DNA from: Bacillota bacterium
Lineage (GTDB): Bacteria > Bacillota > Sulfobacillia > Sulfobacillales > Sulfobacillaceae
Reading direction: 5' to 3'
DNA length: 5,372 nucleotides
Assembly (NCBI GenBank): GCA_021820675.1
Contig: JAKADI010000172.1
Location: 1-5,372 of the forward strand
Shown here: one piece after another, positions 1-3,812 of the stretch
Position numbering within the stretch: position 1 is the first letter of the stretch
How the letters are laid out: the number at the start of each line of letters is the position of its first letter
Position numbers and translations under genes: made by a program
The notes under the pieces: generated by a model
What the model was told of the DNA's origin: nothing
Database searches by the model: none
Seen by the model: the letters and a program-made list of their open reading frames with translations, nothing else

Positions 1-41
1 TTGATGGCGATGACCTCTTCGGATGTCAGATACTTAGTCAT
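1..41 (-). CDS. doc: Doc/Fic-type death-on-curing toxin, N-terminus only
   Basis: Only the first 13 complete codons are in the window (MTKYLTSEEVIAI), and the rest lies beyond the edge. The pattern of a short basic start, then Y-L-T-x-E-E-V-x-A-I, is the usual opening of death-on-curing toxins. These are Fic-fold enzymes; the classic Doc phosphorylates elongation factor EF-Tu and stops translation. The catalytic HxFx(D/N)GNKR motif is not visible here. The ATG overlaps the TGA of the upstream antitoxin gene as ATGA, so the two genes are translationally coupled. The identification rests on the short N-terminal match plus the antitoxin partner, and the downstream sequence would settle it. Confidence 0.72.
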   Translation of the reverse strand, partial: MTKYLTSEEVIAI

Positions 42-289
42 CGATCTTTCAAACCGTTAATCGTTTGCCGATAGTGCTCAACGTTTGCCGCCAAGGTCTC
101 AAAGAATTTTGGATCTAACCCTTGGGGAGCGAATACCGCTTTTCGCAGGGTCATTTCTCCCGTGTTTTCTTTGATGAAAATTTCTACATCGTCCCCCCAT
201 GCTAAATGAAGTTTTTGCAGGACATCTTTCGTAAGGGTTACGCCCAAACTGTTTCCAATCCTCGTGATCTTCCGGTAAACCCGTTCCAT
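38..289 (-). CDS. AbrB/MazE/SpoVT-family antitoxin of the Doc pair
   Basis: This is an 83-residue protein. Residues about 5-50 (RKITRIGNSLGVTLTKDVL, then a GDDVEI strand and a basic LRKA strand) form the swapped-hairpin AbrB/MazE DNA-binding fold. The 30-residue tail beginning GLDPKFFETL matches the toxin-neutralising tails of antitoxins paired with Doc toxins. It should bind and neutralise the downstream toxin and repress its own promoter. I chose the ATG at 289 because AGGAG (302-298) sits 8 nt before it; a GTG at 298 would overlap that SD site. The TGA overlaps the toxin ATG by 4 nt. The sequence around and upstream of the gene is more AT-rich than the neighbouring operon, which fits separate acquisition as a stability module. 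Confidence 0.88.
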   Translation of the reverse strand: MERVYRKITRIGNSLGVTLTKDVLQKLHLAWGDDVEIFIKENTGEMTLRKAVFAPQGLDPKFFETLAANVEHYRQTINGLKDR

Positions 290-350
290 GTGTGTCACTC
301 CTCTCGATAGGATAGCGTCTGCTTATATGCATGTTATACACGTTTTATTT

Positions 351-356
351 ATTATA
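351..356 (-). promoter_or_regulatory. -10 box of the toxin-antitoxin promoter
   Basis: The minus strand reads a perfect TATAAT in an AT-rich stretch about 62 bp before the antitoxin ATG. The -35 position at 17-bp spacing (379-374) is poor (TTCCTT), so the promoter may be weak or helped by a factor. The predicted leader carries TTATA twice (323-327 and 334-338), 11 bp apart, one helical turn. A short inverted repeat (TGGTT/AACCA, 6-nt spacer) lies just upstream of the -10. Either could be the operator of the self-regulating antitoxin. The -10 is seen; the operator role is inference. Confidence 0.5.
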
Positions 357-384
357 ATGGTTTGACTTAACCAAAGGAAGGGCC

Positions 385-435
385 GGCCGACTAACCACTA
401 CCTCGAGTAGGCATCCGTACCGAAAGCCACGGTGT
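385..435 (-). repeat. Decayed copy of a segment of the 215-residue gene
   Basis: This 51-bp stretch matches 925-976 at 47 of 52 aligned columns (four substitutions, one single-base deletion). The source segment encodes residues about 155-172 of the 215-residue protein, around VAFGTDAYIEVVISRPD. In the copy the deletion falls after the TDAY codons, so the frame shifts and a stop follows two codons later. The copy forms the 3' end of the 32-codon micro-ORF. Confidence 0.85.
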
Positions 436-496
436 ATCCCGCCCGGTAGGCAGCCGCCAGCGCCGCTTCGGATGGCCATTGTGCCTTACATGTCAT
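398..496 (-). CDS. 32-codon micro-ORF of mosaic origin
   Basis: The ORF runs from ATG at 496 to TAG at 398. It begins MTCKAQWPSEAALAAAY and ends GYTVAFGTDAYSR. A clear SD (AGGAG, 509-505) lies 8 nt before the ATG, within a 17-nt sequence identical to the leader of the upstream membrane-protein gene. The last dozen codons come from the duplicated segment of the 215-residue gene, truncated by a frameshift. The middle part is alanine-rich and unrecognised. The start lies 36 nt after the TAG of the 74-residue gene, so it could be the last cistron of that operon. It may be a translated small protein or a by-product of rearrangement. The translation signals are real; function is unknown. Confidence 0.45.
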   Translation of the reverse strand: MTCKAQWPSEAALAAAYRAGYTVAFGTDAYSR

Positions 497-499
497 GTA

Positions 500-516
500 A
501 TCCGCTCCTTTCTGGC
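500..516 (-). repeat. Duplicated leader/SD sequence, copy 2
   Basis: Seventeen bases (minus strand GCCAGAAAGGAGCGGAT) are identical to 762-778. Both copies place AGGAG 8-9 nt before an ATG. An exact 17-nt match covering the ribosome-binding site suggests copying of a translation-initiation region rather than chance. Confidence 0.8.
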
Positions 517-532
517 TGGGTCATGGCCGCCG

Positions 533-757
533 CTACGCATGAGGATTTATTTGCACATAGCGATGGGCAAACCACAGACTCGATCCGATGAATACAAAAG
601 GCTGCAGAGGCACGGGGCCTATGTGCAATGCGCCCCAAATGGGAAGGAATCCGAGAGTCAAGGCTTGAACCAAAAACAGCGTCGAAAGTACGATGGAATT
701 CAATCCCAACCACGATACCCAATGCCGTACACGCAACCCCTGCGCTTTGTGCGTCAT
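533..757 (-). CDS. Small membrane protein with two predicted helices
   Basis: This is a 74-residue protein with a basic N-terminus (MTHKAQGLRVRHW). A long hydrophobic stretch covers residues about 14-46 (SIVLSTLFLVQALTLGFLP at its core), and a second covers about 49-67 (FVFIGSSLWFAHRYV). It is probably a two-helix hairpin in the cytoplasmic membrane with the N-terminus inside by the positive-inside rule. AGGAG (771-767) is 9 nt before the ATG. The gene starts 34 nt after the stop of the 215-residue gene, so it is likely co-transcribed with that gene and the AAA+ ATPase. I do not recognise the family. Small two-helix proteins of this kind include holins, TA toxins, membrane anchors and effector subunits; nothing here separates these. 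The competing ORF in another frame lacks this hydrophobic pattern and SD site. Confidence 0.68.
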   Translation of the reverse strand: MTHKAQGLRVRHWVSWLGLNSIVLSTLFLVQALTLGFLPIWGALHIGPVPLQPFVFIGSSLWFAHRYVQINPHA

Positions 758-761
758 AACG

Positions 762-778
762 ATCCGCTCCTTTCTGGC
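762..778 (-). repeat. Duplicated leader/SD sequence, copy 1
   Basis: This is the ribosome-binding leader of the 74-residue membrane-protein gene, identical over 17 nt to 500-516 ahead of the micro-ORF. Confidence 0.8.
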
Positions 779-791
779 CTATCCACCGCCT

Positions 792-1439
792 TCAGTCATC
801 GGAATCCGGTACGTCAGTGCCATCCCAATCCTTGTAGCGCTGTATGTTGGTGGCAAGAGACTCATAGGCGTTCGGTACATCGCCCGGAGCCAACGGCAAC
901 GCTGGCCCAAAGCCCGCCAAGTCTGGCCGACTAATCACGACCTCGATGTAGGCATCCGTACCGAAGGCTACGGTGTCGATTCCTTCCCACTGTAGCGGTG
1001 CCAGCACCTCGTCCAAACATTCGGCCACGCGGGGACTTCGCACCAATCGCAGGGCCGGCGGAGTAGCGGCGATCACCGCGCCAGAGGCCAGCACGACGAC
1101 ACCCGATGTACCCCGGTGCTCCACGCACAGGGCCTCGCGTCCCTTCATAGACTGGCGCAGGCGGAGCAGGTCATACACCCCATCGGTGATGGTGCGCAGG
1201 ACTTTAGTTTCCCTCCGTGTGTACCAGCGATACCCCCGGCCAGACAATCGAAGGTCGATGCCAAATGACCCCGTGCGAAACGACCCGACTATCCGTGCCG
1301 TCACATGTACGTCGCCAATCATCACATAGCTAGCCGCCTCATACAGCCTGCCGAGCGCGATCAGGGCGGGGATCAGGTCGTGCGGATCTCGCTGGTCTCC
1401 AGCGAGATCCGGGCCATTGTACGTAATGCGTAGATGCAT
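792..1439 (-). CDS. Uncharacterised protein of a mobile-element family
   Basis: This is a 215-residue soluble protein without a signal peptide or clear membrane segment. From memory it resembles a widespread unnamed family in prophages and plasmids. Those proteins open with a beta strand and Y-x-G-P, then D-L-x-P-A-L-x-A-L-G-x-L-x-E-A (here residues about 7-35). They continue with an F-R-x-G-S-F strand (54-59) and a later block R-x-P-R-V-x-x-x-L-x-x-V-x-x-P-L-x-x-x-G-I-D (residues 134-155). No catalytic motif is visible and the family function is unknown to me. AGGAG (1453-1449) is 9 nt before the ATG. The gene follows the AAA+ ATPase by 31 nt and precedes the membrane-protein gene by 34 nt, so it may be a partner of the ATPase. 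Codons 10-19 form a perfect 12-bp hairpin. The acidic tail (DWDGTDVPDSDD) is probably flexible. Confidence 0.75.
   Translation of the reverse strand: MHLRITYNGPDLAGDQRDPHDLIPALIALGRLYEAASYVMIGDVHVTARIVGSFRTGSFGIDLRLSGRGYRWYTRRETKVLRTITDGVYDLLRLRQSMKGREALCVEHRGTSGVVVLASGAVIAATPPALRLVRSPRVAECLDEVLAPLQWEGIDTVAFGTDAYIEVVISRPDLAGFGPALPLAPGDVPNAYESLATNIQRYKDWDGTDVPDSDD
925..976 (-). repeat. Source segment of the 52-bp duplication
   Basis: This part of the 215-residue gene (codons about 155-172) reappears, degenerate and frameshifted, at 385-435. It is the intact parental copy, since here the reading frame is continuous. Confidence 0.8.
1384..1410 (-). other. Perfect 12-bp hairpin inside the start of a gene
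   Basis: GGATCTCGCTGG (1384-1395) and its exact reverse complement (1399-1410) flank a 3-nt loop. On the mRNA the structure begins at about nucleotide 30 of the 215-residue CDS, so it sits at the edge of the initiating-ribosome footprint. It could slow early translation or serve as a protein-binding site. The role is inference; the symmetry is seen. Confidence 0.75.
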
Positions 1440-1470
1440 CGGAATCGTCTCCTTTTATGGCCATGCCGTC

Positions 1471-2394
1471 TTATGACAACATCGCCTCAGTGTCATCGCT
1501 GGCGAGAATCATCTGCTTGTGCAACCGCTGGCAGGTGCGTTCTACCGTGCTCCACGGATGGCCGATCAGGTCGTGGGCGAGGGCCACGACCGGCACGGGG
1601 AAGCGCATCGCACGACCGGCTTGATACCGAGTGAGATAGCCAAGAATATCGGACTCCGATGGCGGCGGCAACACCATCGCCAGGTCAAACCGCCGCATTA
1701 GAGCCGGATCGATTAAGTCAGGCCGGTTTGTGGCCGCAACCAAGACGCTGGTATCCGGGAAGTGGTCGATCAGCATCAGCAACGAAGTCAGCACGCTCCG
1801 GTATTCTTTGTCGGCTGACGCCCCTGCGCCCGTCCGCAGGGAACCCAAGGTATCCAGTTCGTCCACAAACAGCACCACGGGATTTTGCCCGGCATACTCA
1901 AAGAGTTTTGCCACGTTGCGGCTGGTTTCGCCGAGGTGGGAATCAATCAGCGCGTGGGCTTGTACCGCCAGAAACGGCATGTCGAGGGCCGAGGCCACGG
2001 CGGCAGCCAAACTCGTTTTGCCATTGCCGGGCGGTCCCGTCAGCAGCAATGCGTGGGCCACCGGCATCCCTGCCGCTCGGAGCCGGTCGGCGCGCTGGCG
2101 CTCTGACGGAAAATTCCGGATATGCTCGGTGGCCACTGCCGGTAACGCCAAGTCATCCAGCGTTCGGCGCGGGGATTCAGCCCATACGAGGCTCTGCACG
2201 GCCTGTGGCAACGGTTGCAACGGCGTGAGCATTCGGCTCCACGTGTTAAATGCATGGCGCAAAGCCTCAGCCGATTGCCGATTGTTATGAGAGTCCTCAT
2301 GAGCAATCATCACCTCAACAGCGCGGCGGGCGTTAGCGTCATCTTTCTTCCCGATAGCGCGAATGAGTTGCGCCACGTATTCAGTTTTAGGCAT
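1471..2394 (-). CDS. Single-module AAA+ ATPase
   Basis: This is a 307-residue protein; positions below count from the ATG at 2394. The first ~80 residues are helical and charged, and the AAA+ module fills the rest. The Walker A motif is GPPGNGKTS (about 120-128), the Walker B is VVLFVDELD (173-181), sensor 1 lies in AATNRPD (220-226) and the arginine-finger motif is ALMRRFD (231-237). The pore-loop region reads SHLGETSRNVAKLFEYA, with histidine where an aromatic is usual. Such proteins form rings that use ATP to remodel or unfold partners. The helical N-terminus (LIRAIGKKDD) recalls AAA+ proteins linked to subtilisin-like proteases, but no protease is seen here. AGGGAG precedes the ATG at 2394 by 8 nt; the ATG at 2397 or GTG at 2403 are less likely starts. 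The gene follows the 51-codon ORF by 14 nt and precedes the 215-residue gene by 31 nt. Confidence 0.92.
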   Translation of the reverse strand: MPKTEYVAQLIRAIGKKDDANARRAVEVMIAHEDSHNNRQSAEALRHAFNTWSRMLTPLQPLPQAVQSLVWAESPRRTLDDLALPAVATEHIRNFPSERQRADRLRAAGMPVAHALLLTGPPGNGKTSLAAAVASALDMPFLAVQAHALIDSHLGETSRNVAKLFEYAGQNPVVLFVDELDTLGSLRTGAGASADKEYRSVLTSLLMLIDHFPDTSVLVAATNRPDLIDPALMRRFDLAMVLPPPSESDILGYLTRYQAGRAMRFPVPVVALAHDLIGHPWSTVERTCQRLHKQMILASDDTEAMLS

Positions 2395-2408
2395 CATCAA
2401 CACTCCCT

Positions 2409-2564
2409 TCAGTGGTGTACAAGGTTCTCATGAACACTTCGGGCGGTCGTACCTTCAGGCTTCTGATGCACCCGATCAATGTCGTCCAATGTGATTAGAC
2501 GTTCATCACGCCATTCCCGTACCGTTAGCGCAACGCCAGTAGGCAGAAATATGGTGTCGGCCAT
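2409..2564 (-). CDS. 51-residue stand-alone first half of an ORF6N antirepressor domain
   Basis: The protein opens MADTIFLPTGVALTVREW and continues RLITLDDIDRVHQKPEGTTA, ending HENLVHH. This matches the start of ORF6N-type phage antirepressors as I remember them, where a V-x-E-x-x-x-x-R-V-I-T-x-x-D-I-D-x-V-H-x-R-P-E-G-T-A block is followed by F-x-x-N-x-x-H-F-I-E-G. Here translation stops (TGA) just where the F-I-E-G part should begin, so it is half a domain. AGGAG (2579-2575) lies 10 nt before the ATG, 14 nt separate the stop from the AAA+ start, and 16 nt separate it from the previous ORF. It may be a truncated relic, a small regulator kept for its own sake, or a leader cistron. The missing second half is recognisable upstream at 3104-2951. 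Confidence 0.72.
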   Translation of the reverse strand: MADTIFLPTGVALTVREWRDERLITLDDIDRVHQKPEGTTARSVHENLVHH

Positions 2565-2580
2565 TACTTCTCATCTCCTT

Positions 2581-2793
2581 TCACCACAGTAGCGTCTGCT
2601 GCTCGTCGCCTTGCAAAAATGCCATGTCCACCCAAATCATGCGGATCGCTGGCAAGTGTGCGCCGACTTTTGTGACGCGAGAAATGGACTGCCGATCAGT
2701 GTAGAGCCACCCAGCTTCTTGCAGGGTTTCCAAAGCCACCTCGGCGGGATAGCGCTTTAACACATCCTTAATCCAAGTGGGATTGCACGCCAT
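2581..2793 (-). CDS. 70-residue ORF, probable tail of a broken gene
   Basis: The ORF starts MACNPTWIKDVLKRYPAEVA and includes ETLQEAGWLYTDRQ, then a strand-rich end (RMIWVDMAFL). A helix-helix followed by a beta-hairpin suggests a winged-helix-like C-terminal domain. The order YP...LE.L...., KV...R....VD loosely parallels the end of the helicase protein at 3813, but I would not call them homologous on this. The ATG at 2793 has no good SD. The same frame stays open upstream for 17 more codons (including GIVKAVKGHPY) to a TGA inside the hairpin-bearing repeat. I infer that the array cut a longer gene and left this tail. It ends 16 nt before the start of the 51-residue ORF. Confidence 0.5.
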   Translation of the reverse strand: MACNPTWIKDVLKRYPAEVALETLQEAGWLYTDRQSISRVTKVGAHLPAIRMIWVDMAFLQGDEQQTLLW

Positions 2794-2798
2794 ATAGG

Positions 2799-2950
2799 GA
2801 TGGCCCTTGACGGCTTTGACAATACCGAGATGATAGCCCTTGTTTCAATGTTGTCGGGGCCGAAGCCCCGAATGTAATTTGACGGTTTTAACAATACCGA
2901 GATGATGGCCCTTGCTTTAATGTTGTCGGGGCCGAAGCCCCGAATGTAAT
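2799..2950 (-). repeat. Tandem 33/72-bp repeat array with hairpin inserts
   Basis: Three copies of a 33-bp unit beginning (plus strand) GATGGCCCTTG start at 2799, 2832 and 2904. The first is plain. The second carries a 39-bp insert (2842-2880) between CCCTT and GACGG, making it 72 bp. The third carries the same insert (2914-2950) and is then cut off by unrelated sequence. Each insert holds a 7-bp stem, TCGGGGC/GCCCCGA, closed on the minus strand by a TTCG loop (2854-2871 and 2926-2943). The inserts read like a short REP-type palindromic element. The two long copies differ at about five positions over 70 bp, so the duplication is fairly recent. All reading frames used by neighbours close within it. 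Confidence 0.75.
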
Positions 2951-3104
2951 ACGTTGCACCCGCCACGCTAAATCATTGGTCAGGGACTTGACGATCATCA
3001 GGTAGCCGGATTCCGTCATCAAGATCACTTTCGCGGGTGTGCCGCCTTGCGGCCTCTCGATCCCGGCATTTCTTGTGCCGCAACGATTTACGGGTTAGCA
3101 CTTC
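2951..3104 (-). pseudogene. Decayed second half of an ORF6N-type antirepressor
   Basis: From 3043 down, the minus strand reads GTPAKVILMTESGYLMIVK and then SLTNDLAWRVQR, ending at 2951. This is the highly conserved second half of ORF6N antirepressor domains (T-E-x-G-Y-L-M-x-V-K-S-x-x-D-D-L-A-W-x-V-Q-R). Upstream the same frame holds NAGIERPQG and meets a TAA at 3097-3095. The overlapping frame carries EVLTRKSLRHKK (3104-3069), which fits the preceding strand of the family, so a frameshift near 3070 is likely. Immediately after VQR the hairpin repeat begins and the frame ends in a TAA (2890-2888). There is no start codon or SD at the expected place. The first half of such a domain lies downstream at 2564-2409. 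Confidence 0.72.
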
Positions 3105-3116
3105 GGAATGGCGGCA

Positions 3117-3146
3117 CAACAAAAAGCCCTCTCCACGGGGAGAGGG
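3117..3146 (-). terminator. Intrinsic terminator, minus strand
   Basis: On the minus strand CCCTCTCC and GGAGAGGG form a perfect 8-bp stem with a 4-nt loop. It is followed by CTTTTTGTTG, the expected U-rich tail. It would end transcripts coming from the origin region or from the helicase gene before they reach the antirepressor remnants. The downstream operon would then need its own promoter between here and about 2600, which I could not find with confidence. Confidence 0.65.
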
Positions 3147-3268
3147 ATGCAGGTTTTTGCGGGATTTTCGGGTTGTCGGGGCATCGAATGTCGTGCCCGG
3201 TACGGGCTGTTGTTCTCAGTATGGCTCGGTAATCGTGGCACGTCAAGGGTTCGCCGAAAACTGATTCG

Positions 3269-3288
3269 TGCCGGGCTCCGCCCCGGCA
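3269..3288. other. GC-rich 7-bp hairpin
   Basis: TGCCGGG and CCCGGCA pair around a 6-nt loop. There is no T-run on either side, so it is not a standard intrinsic terminator. Its GGGGC-GGAG-CCC core resembles other GC-rich palindromes in this window. Confidence 0.5.
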
Positions 3289-3306
3289 GGGCCATTCTCA
3301 CTACGT

Positions 3307-3343
3307 TCAGCGTTACGTCGCGTTACAAAAACCGTAACGCTGA
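3307..3343. repeat. 10-bp inverted repeat containing GTTAC motifs
   Basis: TCAGCGTTAC (3307-3316) and its exact reverse complement (3334-3343) flank a 17-nt spacer that holds a third CGTTAC (3321-3326). Paired opposed motifs look like binding sites for a dimeric protein. Confidence 0.65.
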
Positions 3344-3396
3344 CTATCACCCGAACGCCTTTCGGCTCAAGGGATACGGGGATCACCAGAAAAGAA

Positions 3397-3418
3397 CTCG
3401 TAACGGTTTCGTAACGGT
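3397..3418. repeat. Two tandem 11-bp iterons
   Basis: CTCGTAACGGT and TTCGTAACGGT lie head to tail with no gap, giving an 11-bp period or one helical turn. Adjacent binding sites would face the same side of the DNA. Confidence 0.65.
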
Positions 3419-3500
3419 CAAAACGGGACGGCTCTAAGGCTAGCGGGCCATTCTCATTTATTAGTTACAAAAACTCAACTTTTGATACTACGTATAGGGT

Positions 3501-3554
3501 AAAAAAATAATAAAAAACAAAAGATCAACGTCTTTACTTTTTTATTATTTTTTT
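3501..3554. repeat. 54-nt AT-only-stem inverted repeat
   Basis: A 17-bp perfect arm made only of A and T (3501-3517 with 3538-3554) is followed inward by two mismatches and another 5-bp match (3520-3524 with 3531-3535) around a 6-nt loop. It is the least stable DNA in the window and a good unwinding-element candidate. On RNA from either strand it would also give a weak hairpin with a U-rich arm. Confidence 0.7.
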
Positions 3555-3603
3555 TTGCTCTATATATATGGTAGGGGGGTCTGTAACTGTAACGGGCCGA
3601 CCA

Positions 3604-3661
3604 TTGCCATCTAAACGCCGAAACCCTTGACCCACAACGTGTTCCGGCGTTTAGATGGCAA
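3604..3661. repeat. Perfect 17-bp inverted repeat
   Basis: TTGCCATCTAAACGCCG (3604-3620) and its exact reverse complement (3645-3661) are separated by 24 nt. The match stops abruptly on both sides. GTAACGGGC lies just before it and GTTACGGGC just after. It may be a cruciform or a large protein-binding palindrome at the origin. There is no U-tract for a terminator and no ORF inside. Confidence 0.8.
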
Positions 3662-3764
3662 GGCGTTAGCGTTACGGGCTCCCGTCATCAACTATATATA
3701 GTATTCCATTGAACATCTGCTACTATATATGGCATAAGAATATTCACGCAAGTTACCGGCCACG

Positions 3765-3794
3765 CTCCTAGCGTTACAACCCGAACGCTAGGAG
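3765..3794 (-). other. 11-bp hairpin after the helicase gene
   Basis: CTCCTAGCGTT (3765-3775) pairs exactly with 3784-3794 around an 8-nt loop. It lies 18 nt beyond the helicase stop codon, where a terminator would be expected, but no T-run follows on the minus strand. One arm contains an origin GTTAC motif (3773-3777). It could protect the 3' end of the mRNA or be part of the origin. Confidence 0.55.
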
Positions 3795-3812
3795 GAGGTA
3801 TTCTCGGGGGCT

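Larger units (their letters stand above)
3307..3794. other. Candidate replication origin with iteron-like motifs
   Basis: No convincing gene occupies 3105-3812. Within it, GTTAC or GTAAC occurs eleven times (near 3312, 3322, 3334, 3400, 3411, 3464, 3583, 3589, 3671, 3752, 3773), about ten times the chance expectation for a 5-mer on both strands in this length. The motifs surround a very AT-rich block (3500-3570), three CTATATAT boxes and several inverted repeats. They lie directly downstream of a replication helicase/primase gene. This is the usual make-up of a theta-type plasmid or phage-plasmid origin: initiator-binding repeats beside an AT-rich unwinding element. The initiator is not identified; the helicase protein or something outside the window could bind here. 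Confidence 0.55.

Noticed and set aside
479..995. Plus-strand ORFs of 151 and 100 codons
   Set aside because: Low-complexity basic translations opposite the membrane-protein and 215-residue genes; no start signals.
1659..2290. Long plus-strand ORFs (186-189 codons) opposite the AAA+ gene
   Set aside because: They are antisense shadows of a gene whose Walker and sensor motifs are unmistakable, and lack ribosome-binding sites.
2799..2950. CRISPR array
   Set aside because: There are only three copies, units are directly tandem without unique spacers, and no cas gene is present.
2757..2966. Minus-strand ORF with two 24-residue repeats (YIRGFGPDNI...)
   Set aside because: It is open only because the 72-bp repeat is a multiple of three. 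It has no good start signal and overlaps the antirepressor remnant, which has clear family similarity in another frame.
3108..3437. Plus-strand ORF of 109 codons across the terminator and iterons
   Set aside because: No SD site, unlikely composition, runs over a terminator stem and binding-site-like repeats, and is opposite in strand to all real genes.
3450..3478. Minus-strand promoter TTGAGT-17-GAGAAT
   Set aside because: Each hexamer matches only 4 of 6 consensus bases; kept only as a hypothesis in a finding, not as a feature.
3501..3554. Intrinsic terminator reading of the AT-rich inverted repeat
   Set aside because: The stem has no GC core, so it would be a poor terminator; an unwinding or structural role fits better.
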